Source: Telmatactis stephensoni
Lineage: Eukaryota > Cnidaria > Anthozoa > Actiniaria > Isophelliidae
Reading direction: 5' to 3'
Length of the DNA: 64,000 nucleotides
Assembly: GCA_029948255.1 (NCBI GenBank)
Contig: JALIZF010001938.1
Span: 1,361,501-1,425,500 of the forward strand
Position 1 is the first letter of the stretch. Each line of letters opens with the position of its first letter. Of this stretch, positions 12,301 to 24,300 are shown piece after piece. The notes beneath the pieces were generated by a model. That model did no database searches. It was not told the origin of the DNA and saw only the letters and a list, made by a program, of their open reading frames with translations. The position numbers were made by a program, and so were the translations under genes.

Positions 12301-15300
12301 ACAAGTCCAAAATGCTGTAAGAGCTATCCAAGATCTGTAAGCAGTGGACAGGTCATTTCTTACCATCAAGTTTCATCAATAATCTCTGGGGAGTTGACTT
12401 TGTTTGATGCTGTTGTTGCCAGTGTAACTGACACCTGTAATGAGCCAATAACATCAACTGACACTATGTATTTACTGACTGAGTGAGAGGGTTGGAAGGA
12501 TATATATTTGGCTCGAGGTTATGGCTGTACAAATGTACCGCAAGAGCCAAATATTTTCCCATCCTGCCCGACCCAACTCAGTTAATAAACATTTTATCAT
12601 ATGACCTGATTTGTCTGTTATAAAAAGGGCTAAAACTCCGTAATTCAAATAAAAATATAGTGTGTTGAAATGAATAGGGCAAGACAGGTTTTTCTTGCCT
12701 GCTCGCAGAAAGTCATCTGGTCCCCCATCGTGTGATTTTTTCTGAAGGCTTTATTAAGAGAATACGAGCAGGGCCATACGGGCCATATGGTAATATGCTT
12801 ATATTTATAATGTACAATATATAATGACAATAGCTGCATTATTAATTTTAAGGTTAAGATGCATTCTACAATTGCAATGTGTAATGTACATAACTTGTAC
12901 AGGTGGACAATGATGAGAATGTTCACTCAAGGAAGCACTGAAAAGAACTCCTATAGGCACCATACATTTCCTTAACAGTCTTATCAATCCCTGTACACAT
13001 AGATGAGCAAACACTACTTCTTTAATTGTGTGTTGTTACCTCCAGGGTTCAATGAATGGTTCCCATCCTGACACATTACGGTTGTAGTATTCTACTACCA
13101 ATGAACAGTGTGCTGCACCATCACCAGTGGCTTGCAAGTCATGCCAGAAATAGAAATCTAAAACAACAACAACTGTTAAGCACCAATGGAAGCATTTACT
13201 GCTAATTATCATATGCAGTATGCAGAGTGTGAGTGGTCACTTTGCATCAGGTATACAGATATGATGAGTTGAAGGCTAGCATTCTTACAGAATGGTATAC
13301 ATAACACATAACACTGAGGCAAATACTTATCAAAATGTCCGTCTATTTTCAGTAAAAATCCAATTGAGGATGATTCTGACATATGTAATTAATAGGTACT
13401 TACTTTGAATGCTTATTTCAATAAGAGGTACATCTGTGTCACCACAGTCATCAATCAGACAGACACACATTGTGCCTGCACGAATCTATAACCAACAAAC
13501 AATAAAAGCTGCAGACATACATGTAGTCAGAGAAATTATATTGTAGAAATAGAAAACGAGGCAGCGTGCTATGTTGAGTTATAGAAGCACGCGGGAATTG
13601 TAAGAAGACGAGAGAAGTGTTAGGAGAAGCACGAGGCGTAGCCGAGTGCTTCTCAACACTTCTCGAGTCTTCTTACAATTCCCAAGTGCTTCTATAACTC
13701 ACTATAGCACTGGTGCCGAGTTTTCTATTTCTTTTATAAAATACAAATTGATGTTTTATTTTCTTTTTTCGTTGGAGAAAGTTTGAAAATGTGCGCGCGC
13801 GTGCTGTGTGTTCTCATAGAGAACGCGCGACACGCGTCCTCTGGCCAATCAGAGCGCGCGTTATATCATAGTTATTTTATAATTTGAGATGTACAAATGT
13901 TCAGGTAGGATGATGAAAAGTTTTCAAGATCCAAGCTAAATTTCATAAGACAGATTAATTGTTCTTAAACCACCACTCATCATGAACAAGAAAGCCTTTA
14001 CTAGGATAGCTGTAAGTTAACACACCTCAAACCCTGCAAACTGCCAGCCAGATCCTTTGTCATTGGATGTATTTACTATTGGTGCAGCATTCTCTAGCAG
14101 CCATGTTGCTGATGCATCCAGTCTGCCTGATGTGGCCTGTAAAGCTTTGATACAATCTTCTTCATGGAAACCAAGCTCAACCAGTCGTTTGACAACTGTT
14201 TCTATCAAAAAGCAATTCAAAAACCTTGGTTAATTTTCAAAATATCATTTCTCTTATCTCACACTCATTACATCAGTCTGAATTCAGTGTATCTTATTAT
14301 GCAAGATCTGTTACCAGTGATTTTCATAAAGTTCAAAATTAACCCTTACCATCAAAATTATGTTCTATAGCTTCATGTTGGGTGCTTGCAGTAGAGTCAG
14401 ATTTCATGGCTTTGTTGAGTTGTTTTGTAACTGATTCAAATATGGTCAGATATAACTTATAGTCATTGTAGGATATCCGCATGTTGAGGGATGAGTGTAG
14501 ATTAATCTGTAATGTACAGTAACCAGAGCAATCATTAATACTGTGGAGCAACTGATTTAGCTCAACCAATTGTGTCATCAAGACCAATCGTTATTCTCAG
14601 CACAAGCTTTAGACCCAGTGCTTAACATGCCTAGGCCATGTTGTTCAAATGAAGAATATCATTCCTTACTGCTCCAACTCTTTTACACCAGAAAGAACCC
14701 ATCAAGGCTTGCACTCAGAATGAGAAGGACATACTCTGACACATTCAGCTTTAACAAGCTTTAACATTCAGCTTGATATAGAAGAAACACTAAAATGTTA
14801 ACGTGATAATGTGATCTGTTGCTAGCAATTACGTAAAATACCTCAACACTTGGAAGTTGTTCATTAGTGATATCCAAAAGTCCAGCAGTTTTTCTGTGCA
14901 CTTGACGTTTAGCATTATTCAACTCAACAAGTGCAGCAGTAGGATCAATAATTGACTGAGCGGTTTCTTCTTCACAGGAGAAGATACAGGAAAACATTTC
15001 AAGGCTTTGAATGCTGCATGACAACCACTTCTGTGTATGCAGGTGAGGTCGCCATGCCAACACTGAGGTCAACTAAAAATAAAGAAATATTGACAACAAT
15101 TAAATTTCTCAAAAATGTTGGATTAAATGATTTATAGTACTCAGAATGTAATTCCATTCTTCAAATTGAATTTTTGGAATTGCTGCAATAACTCTCTACT
15201 CTGAGACTCTAATTTTAGATGATGGATAAATTCCCCACTTAAGTCTTGGCATATCTACAAAATGTATTGTATATTATAATTGAAGGGTTCCCTGTGGAAA

Positions 15301-18300
15301 TGACCTAAGAGACAGATGTCCTGAGATTAATTTTTCCAGCATAGGAAAGTTAATTGATATCATGTTATCGCATTCAAAAATATCCAAATGAGCGTAGTAG
15401 CACCAAACTTGCAATACACTTCAAATATACGATCAAACTTTTTTTTTTTTTTTTTTAGTTGTCATTCATAGTATATCAGGTTACGTACTATATATATAAC
15501 TAGGTCTATGAAATTTTGTAATCATATCTTTAGTCTACTGAAGATGGCATGTGAAATGCCGAAACATGTTTAGAATAAAAAGTTTGATCGTATATTTGAA
15601 GTGTATTCAAAAATATCATCAAAAAAGTCACTTAGGCCATTTTCACATGGAACCCTTCAATTATTATTAACATACCTTGAGAACAACAGCATTAGTGTCA
15701 AGGGTCCCCAGGTTCTCCAATAACACAAATTCAGTTCCAGAGATGTTAATTTTCATTTCAAAGGTTTTTTGTTGTTGATCTTGTGGAGGTTGTACTTCAC
15801 ACTTTGTGACAACACCAGATTCCCCTGGGGGAGGTGGAGAGTACATAGAAGAGTCATCAACATCTTCCATACTATGGTCCACTTTACTAGTCTCATCTGT
15901 AAACATCAATTCAAATGTTAGCTAACATTAAAATTCAATGAAGCCATAGAATACATGCATGTACATGTCAGACTGGATAATTCCACCTCCCAGATGGGGC
16001 ACTCCCAGGCATTTTGTACAGGGATGTTCCACCCACACTCTTGACCCCTTATCTTTTAATATACCAAATTTTGGCAAAAAGGTACCCCTTTAAGATACCT
16101 TTGATGAAACAAGGTACCCCTTAAATATACCTTTGAGCTTTTTTATACCTTTGCTGTTAACAGTTATTTCTTTATTTTGAAAAACTATTTCTAAGGCCAA
16201 TATATGTACATGAGCATTTGGCTTGAATGGGTAAAACCTACAGCTGCAAGTCATTACAAAGAGAGCAAATAATACAAGAAGCCCCCATATGTTTTAATAT
16301 GTTTTGAAATCTTATTGAGTTTCATTATCTAAACTAGATTTGAAAAAACTGCTATGGTTTTCATGGACCATTAAAGGTATTAAAAAGATTAAGGGGATGA
16401 TATTTAATATCCAAACTGTGCTTTTCCTAAAGTACATTTCCAGGAAGTGGGCAATGAACCCTCTACCTCCTGCTATTTAAAGTTCCACTAAGATTAGAGG
16501 CAAATTCAAACAAGTATGCAAGATTACAATTATGAGAGCCAGATTATGAACTTCACTCAAAGGACAATGCATTGAGTGAGCCACCCTAAATTAATGATCC
16601 TTACCATTCTTAAACATCTGGCACATAATAAAATTATATGTATCCAGCAGATAGTCAATAATAAGCACAATGCGACTGTGGTTGAAGAGGAATGTCAGTA
16701 ACGTCTTCTTTGTGGTGTCACGGTAATGCACTTCAAACTGTAAGGAATCCTGGCTTTCTGTACTCTTGGGTAGCAACACCTCCGTGAACACACATGGCTC
16801 TGAATCAACCATATCTGACCAAACAATAACAAGCATTAACTTTGATTCAGTGTAACACATGTGATATTAAGCAAATGGGCGAGGAAAAAATGAAAAATGA
16901 AAATAATTATAATTTATTAACTCACCTCTTGTATCTTCAAATATCACTTCTGTTGACACCAAATCAATAGTTTTTGACCAATCAGAAAAGGTTTCAAATT
17001 CAAATTTAGACTTGATAAAATCAATTCTTGCCAGTGAGGAGAGTGGTTGGTCTTGTTGTTGTTCTGGGTGTTCAAACAGTTGTACAGGCAAGAGTTCCAG
17101 GCTGACATTTACCAAGTTGATGCTCATTTTAAGGGTTGTCCATACTTCTTCAAACTCTGGAGGCTTTAACCATAAACAGACAACATTTACTTAGTAAGTA
17201 CTATGCTATGATGTGGTACCTAATTTTTGTGGGAGTTTAATTTAATTGCAGATGAAGATTTGCTGGAACAAAGTTTTGAGATTGGAAAAGCTTAGTTCTC
17301 CTTGCTGAGATTAACCAGTTTGTGATTGACAGCTTTTATTAACTAATCAAGAATGGATAGACGAAATGCAGAATTATAGATGCACTTCTCAATAGAGTAC
17401 CTTTAAAATAGCAAAAATTAGAACCAGCAAAACTACAATGTCGTACAGAATCTAAATGTATTACATCACAATGTTATATATATCATATGATTTTAACAGG
17501 CAGATATCAGCCAAAACAGGCTACAAAAGTATGGTACTGAGCTAAAATTAAGTGGGCTGTAGGTGCAGTAAGTGGAGTGTGGAGGTACACAGTCACATGT
17601 TCACACTTTTAAGTGACTTGCTCTAAAGAGAAAACCCTTGATTATTAAACAGATAAGATATGAGCAAGTGTATTAGGAATATGTATATGGTAAGATAAAC
17701 AAAATTCATAAAATCCTGATGGAGATAACTAAATTCAGTCTTAGAGAGACCTACTTTTCCAAGTGGATCTTGTAGATATGATGATGGTGTTTCAAAAGCT
17801 TCAAGTACTTCACCAAAGTTTTCACCCAGAAGACCAAGAATTAAACAAGTACTGAGAGTAGTCCAGACTGGCATATACTGAAGATAATTCACCACAACAA
17901 AGAAAGTCTGAAACTAAACAAATATGAAAAAGAAAACCCTGTCAATCCATAAATAAATATGTAAAAGCACAAAGTGTCAAAAAAACAATATGTGATGGCT
18001 TCAGACTTCAAGATGATGTTTTTACTCTGTGCCTTTTGCCCACATGCATGTTTGTCAATTTTGCTGCTTGCTTTTGTTTACTTTTTGACATGAATTCAAC
18101 AAGGGCCACAAGTAAATTAACCTTCTATAAATCAAGTATTGTATTCAGTTCTAATGATGCCACAAGCCCTATTGTCATACCTGCTTTACTGAGTGACCAA
18201 TCCAGATTACGCTCAACTTGAAGGTTCAGTCTGCATTTTTCTTTCAGTAATTTTACACCCTTAATTACAACATAACTTTTCATTAATTAATTAACCAACA

Positions 18301-21300
18301 ATTAATTATTTGACTGATTGATTGACTGACTGACTGACTGACTGACTGACTGACGGACTGACGGACTGACGGACTGACGGACTGACGGACTGACGGACTG
18401 ACGGACTGACGGACTGACGGACTGACGGACTGACGGACGGACGGACGGACGGACGGACGGACGGACGGACGGACGGACGGACGGACGGACGGACGGACGG
18501 ACGGACGGACGGACGGACGGACGGACGGACGGACGGACGGACTGACTGACTGACTGACTGACTGACTGACTGACTGACGGACTGACTGATGTCCCTCTAT
18601 TGCAAATGGTAAAGTGTGGAAAGATGGGGCCTACAGTTCAATGTCCTTTTTTCTAGAAGATGTGAAGGTCTATATCTTGGAGTATCAGAATTCCATGACT
18701 TTCAATGACCTTTAATTTCCAAGACCATTTTCTCTTTTCCACGAGTCAAAAGCTACAAATTTTCAGAAAATCTCACAAGAATGTGAGAATTGCAAAACGA
18801 CAGGAGTTGAACCATGAACCACTTCTCAAACCGGTATCGGGTAATGTTCGAGTTACGCGCTTCGAGTTACGCGCTTCGAGTTACGCGCTTTTCGAGTTAC
18901 GCGCTGTGCCACACCCATTTTTGCCTGTGCCACACCCAGCGCGTAACTCGATGTCTTTAGGAAAGGTTAGTGACTTCGAGTTACGCGATGAGCGCACAAC
19001 TCGAACTAAACTTAAAGTGTCGAGTTACGTAAATAAGACGTTTATGTTGAATTAATTATTAGACTAGAATCAACATTTTAAAACTGAACACATTCTGATT
19101 TAATCGTTTTCTTATTCTTCATAGAACAGTAGTAATTATAATTATAATGTTATTTTTAACGTTAGAACCAACATACAAATATTTCCAAAAAATGACTGAA
19201 AAAAAAGTAAATAGAGCAGTTTTTGAAACGCCACTGACCTCCCTTAGTACTAGCAGAAACCGGGCATTGCCCTTGAACGGAGAACAAAATCTTCCGCTGT
19301 TAAGCTATTTCTGGCAAGAGATTTGATTACAGGGGGTGGACACATCCTGAGATTGCTGCCGATGGGCTTCTTTCTTAAAAAATTCAAATTTGCACAAAAA
19401 TATAAAATGTGCGGTCTACTGCAAAGTTCTGATTTCTGGGAATGTACAGCCCATTAACGTAGACGTAAATTTTGCCGACTGGCATTAAACTTTTTACAAA
19501 AGAATCTCTTATCTTGATGTTGAAGCTACGTTTCAGTAGGTTTTCGTTACACGATGGTTGTGAATTTATACCACGTTGATATTCAAATTTCAAAATTACT
19601 TTAAGTCGAATTAGTTTCCTATAAACCTAATAATTCAATATAAACGTCTTATTTACGTAACTCATCACTTTAAGACGATATGGTTTAGTTCGAGTTGTGC
19701 GCTCATCGCGTAATTCGAAGTCACTAACCTTTCCTAAAGACATCGAGTTACACGCTGGGTGTGGCACAGGCAAAAATGGGTGTGGCACAGCGCGTAACTC
19801 GAAAAGCGCGTAACTCAAAGCGCGTAACTCGAAGTTTACCCGCCCTCCTCAAACCAGACTTACTTCTTATCACCTAGTATTGTGTGGTTTTTACTATTCA
19901 TGTCTAACATAGTATATGATACATTCTAGCAGATAAGGCGTGGTATAGCTGACCTGTCTAACATAGTATTTGGCATATTCTAGAAGATAAGGCGTGGTAT
20001 AGCTGACCTGTCTAACATAGTATTTGGCATATTCTAGAAGATAAGGCGTGGTATAGCTGACCTGTCTAACATAGTATTTGATATATTCTAGAAGATAAGG
20101 CGTGGTAGCTGACCTGTCTAACATAGTATTTGATATATTCTAGAAGATAAGGCGTGGTATAGCTGACCTGTCTAACATAGTATTTGATATATTCTAGAAG
20201 ATAAGGCTCAGTTCAGACGTCGAACATTTGCTGCGTCGAATCTAATAACATCAAAGAAGGCCGTCTAATTATCTATTGTTTTCAATGCATTTGACGCGGC
20301 AAAAGTTCGACGTCTGAACTGGGCCTAAGGCGTGGTAGCTAACCTGTCTTGAGAATGTAAATTTACTTGTACTTTGTTGCACATTGGTAGGTACCCTCAC
20401 AGCTGTGAACAGGTCCATCTCTTGTAGGTCTACTGTCATACAATCTAATAAACACTTTTCATGCTCTCTTGTTTGGAACGAATCTGCAAAAATCAGTTAA
20501 TTAACTCAACAGTAATAATGTGAAGTATGTTTTGCAGACCTCATGATTTACTTCACAAAATACAAAATGTACTGTAGTTATGGTGATGGACATTTTCAAA
20601 ATACATGTACATGGACCAAAAGGGAGTCTTTCTTTGTGTAACAGAACTGACATGATTATATTCTTTGTCAGCTTTGTTAATTGTTGTCACTTGTTTGTCT
20701 ATTGAACTACATCAACTGTGTCCAGTACATAGTACAATATGCTGACCTAAAAGCTACTAATCATGTACTGGATGTTTATAATGTTTTATCTTATGAATTC
20801 ATGCAATGCATAATCATACTGGAGTTCCAAATATGTCTCAGTCACTGTCTGAAACATAGAGTGGATTTCGTATGACTTTGAAAAACTATGGCACAGTCAC
20901 GGCACGGCACGGCCACGGCACGGAACCTCGCCTGTTGATTTCTTTGTAAATTTGTAAAGAAATCAGCAGGCGAGGTTCCGTACTGTGGCCATGCCATGCC
21001 GTAAACGTGCCGTAGTTTTTCAAAGTCATACGAAATCCACTCTATGTACCTCCATGCACTTCTTTAAAATAATCTAATCATTCAACAAATTTCCTGATGT
21101 TTAATTTATTGTTGTGTAGGCTTTTATGTTTGATGACTTTGAAAGAGTCTATGTTAAAATTGGACATTAATGCACATTACTTATAAATAATAATTATGAT
21201 CTATAATATATTTGAAAGCCATCACTCTGTGTATACATTTGTTTAACTGTTTTCTAAATACCTGATGAACTTCTATTTCTTGTAAGAGGGTATGCAATAG

Positions 21301-24300
21301 TCCCCTCTGACTCCTCCCACAGGAATGCATTGGTTACTGTTAGATCACCAAGGTCAGCCACCAACATATGTGGTGACTTGGAAGACCGTGGAACAACAAT
21401 TACAGGACTTCCTGCTTTGATATCCAGGGAAACACGAGAACTGCGGCCAAACATCCAAGAAATCTACAACATATACACCACAAGGCATCAAGACAAAAAT
21501 AATATTGAGTGAGGGAAGGGTTTGAGAAGTACATATTATTATATATAAACCCCATTCTGCAGGCAGTTCAACTTGTATATTGCAGGATCTATATCAATTA
21601 ATTTCTTCATGGAAAAAGGTTCCAATTGACTTTGGACTTATTTTTCAAACTTGTCTTAAATTTGCTCAAATTTGAAAATCGTGCCTTTTTTTACAGAAAG
21701 AATAAAAAAGTTGTCTCTCCTCTCCTCTCTTTCCAAACACAGGAAATCCAAATCCTTTAGCAGTATATCCAGATTAAAAGATACATATCAGCTAGTATTA
21801 ATTCTATAATGGGATATGTATCATGTACATGTACCTCATTTCCTGCTGATTGTGCCCTCATTCTACCCAGCACTTCTTGCAGTTGAAGAAAGTGTTGGCA
21901 GAAGGCAATAAGTTCTGTAATAAACCTCTTAGTATGGACATATTGTACTGATGACATACGAAGGGAAAGTTTCATGTCATTCTCTCTTTGTAAACTTGGA
22001 TCAGGGTCATCATATCTAGACACAATACAGTTTTTAAAACAGTTAGATAATCGACGTGTGCAATCATGAAGTCAGTCATAATGACATGTATTACTCTGAA
22101 TGATGTAGTGCTTTGCAGCTTAGACCATGCATGTGGTTTACTTTGACCAATGAAATCACTGCCATGTGATTTCTATTGTGCATATTGCTGCACAGGAAAC
22201 GACTGAAATTCAACATGATCCTTACGTCGATTTACTTATGGTAATTCGACTAATATGATAACAACAATGTGAAAGTGTTTATCAGTCATGCACCAACCAG
22301 AGGTCCACTGGCATTAATCAAATTGAAAGCAACTTGTGAAAGGTTGATTATAAATTTGTGAAAATGATCGGCACACAAAAATTGCAATGAGCTTTTTAGT
22401 GAACATCACCATAGCAGACATCTAACTAAAAAACTTTAGAGAGAAAGACTGAATAGAGGCCTGTTCACAAGAAAAAAAGCAAACAAAAATTCACTGAACA
22501 GCTTGAACTCATACAACCATCAACTGTACTTACTTCAAATAACTGAATCTCAATGCTTCTTCTCCACATGATGTAAATCTGTCAATGAAATTAAAACAAG
22601 GTCCAATTGAAGATATGTCCATGGTAATGGCTTAAGTGAGTGTCCATGGTAATAGGTTAATGGCATTCAACTGGCTGTATTCCAGAATGGGAATACACAG
22701 AACAAAACATAAATTGCTGCAGAGTGGTAATAGAGGCATTGCACCATCACTTGACAGCTGCCAGCCATGACAGGAGGCAGGAACAATAGAGCCTGGACTA
22801 ATCTGGTTTACATGAGAAAAAGTTCAGTTTCCCAGGTGGAAAAGACTCTATTGTTGTGCCTCCTGTCATGGCTGCCATCATGAGATGGTGCAAAGCCTCT
22901 ATTTCCCACTGTCAGCAGTAAAAATTATTATTAAATAAATTTTGGATACAAGAAGCAGTTTTCAATTTTCTACTTGATGTAGTAAGTAATTTGAAGTGAC
23001 TATTCTGTGTTTTCCGAATCCAGTATAGGACCAATCAAACATCCCTTAAGTGCATGCAAAAACACAAGAAATTATAGTAATCATACTTTTCTCTGTAAAG
23101 AGATCCATGAGGAGACATATCTGTTAGGGAGACAGTTGCTAGTTTACCATCAGCACAAAGGCAGCTATCACCCATCTTCAGATCACAAACTAAACCAGCA
23201 ACTTTAGCCTTTGCCAGTGGATACTTGGATTTATTCAGTGTTAGTGTTAATGACTGGACTTGTAACTCTATCAGAGTGGTAGTGGGTTCCTGTTCTTCTT
23301 CCAATGTCATGCCTGTGGAATAAGAAAAGATAAGATTCAACAAGGTACAAGTAACTAAATAAGAACACATTACAACTGTTATGCACAGAATTGAAACAGA
23401 GGTGTATTATGGTAATGATAATGTGAGACTTTATCTTTATGAATTTTTCTATAACAATTTGTATATAGGTTGTTTTGAGTTGAAACATAGGAACAATTAA
23501 GGGGATAGGGGGGTTGGGGTTATGAAAGCTCATGATCAAAAATAGCAAAACTTGGCCATTTTAGATGTAAACAACATATCTCAAAGTTTGACGTAGAGCT
23601 CAATGTAAGAGTAATCTACAAAACAACTAAACAAAGATTCATGGAAAAAAAAAGATTTTCACACATGCCACATATTTGTAGATAAAGCTAAGTATTTGTG
23701 TAAATTGAAAGATGAAAATTCAAGTGCACTTATGAGTGAATCAGACATTGATTTTGATGATTTTAATTCCACTGCTATCTCATACAGCTACTCGAAAACC
23801 CAACGTATTCAGGCAGGTGGTCTTTCATTTCTTCCTCCGTCCAAAAACTGCAGACTGCCATTTCTTCCTCAGCCCAAAAACTGCAGACCACCAGCAACAC
23901 AGGCTACATCCCAAAAATTCTTTCCGTCCAAGGATAACACAACATGACTTACCAGTTTCTGTTAAGGTTTGAGAAGTGACAGAATCAAATATATTTGGGG
24001 CTTCACTAGTTCTAGGGCTGTTTGGCTGAGATGGACTAGTTTGAGGGACACCAATACCAAAGAAGTCTAAGACTAGAACCCAGGTTTGAAGATTGACAAC
24101 TGTGTCCAGGGAATTAAAGTCTATTTTGATGAGCCGGTTTACCTGTAAACAAATGGAAGTTATCAATAGATGTCACACAAACCTTTAATTGTCATTATAA
24201 TCAGATGGATAAATATTCATTGTCTTATCTTACTACTACTTACCACACATTTATCAACCATTTAACATCAACTTAGTGCCTTTAGTTAGTTACCAAATAT

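Larger units (their letters stand above)
352..13485 (-). other. VPS13D: VPS13D exons 42-61 (VAB/SHR-BD region)
   Basis: Coding exons: 13404-13485, 13040-13157, 12364-12434, 11686-11922, 10774-10952, 10042-10176, 9188-9338, 8734-8938, 7636-7858, 7001-7186, 5937-6103, 5481-5534, 5182-5259, 4085-4229, 3363-3460, 2642-2719, 2052-2175, 1577-1646, 996-1155, 352-481. Landmarks are [10 protein letters not shown] (exon 43), [14 protein letters not shown] (exon 45), [15 protein letters not shown] (exon 47), [19 protein letters not shown] (exon 50), [17 protein letters not shown] (exon 52) and [13 protein letters not shown] (exon 57). All 20 exons join in phase with no frame break. The donor of exon 54 (5182) lies inside a 52-bp tandem triplication. 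Confidence 0.87.
14026..24142 (-). other. VPS13D: VPS13D exons 28-41 (central region to UBA domain)
   Basis: Coding exons: 23953-24142, 23087-23312, 22534-22578, 21835-22015, 21262-21463, 20344-20483, 18181-18259, 17755-17907, 16926-17163, 16605-16814, 15676-15896, 14842-15072, 14350-14506, 14026-14201. Landmarks are [14 protein letters not shown] (exon 28), [19 protein letters not shown] (exon 31), [16 protein letters not shown] (exon 33) and [20 protein letters not shown] (exon 38). Exon 40 has the [12 protein letters not shown] segment and exon 41 the UBA helices. Exon 35 has one extra base near 17846, in the run between the YSQYL and ILGLLGENF blocks. The donor of exon 33 is copied several times in a tandem repeat just downstream. 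Confidence 0.86.

Noticed and set aside
15139..15257. Possible extra VPS13D exon ([19 protein letters not shown] on the minus strand)
   Set aside because: Exons 38 and 39 join in phase without it, it has no counterpart in VPS13D, and no good donor follows.
19894..20124. ORF with an 18-residue repeat ([17 protein letters not shown])
   Set aside because: It is the translation of the 54-bp tandem repeat at the exon 33 donor.
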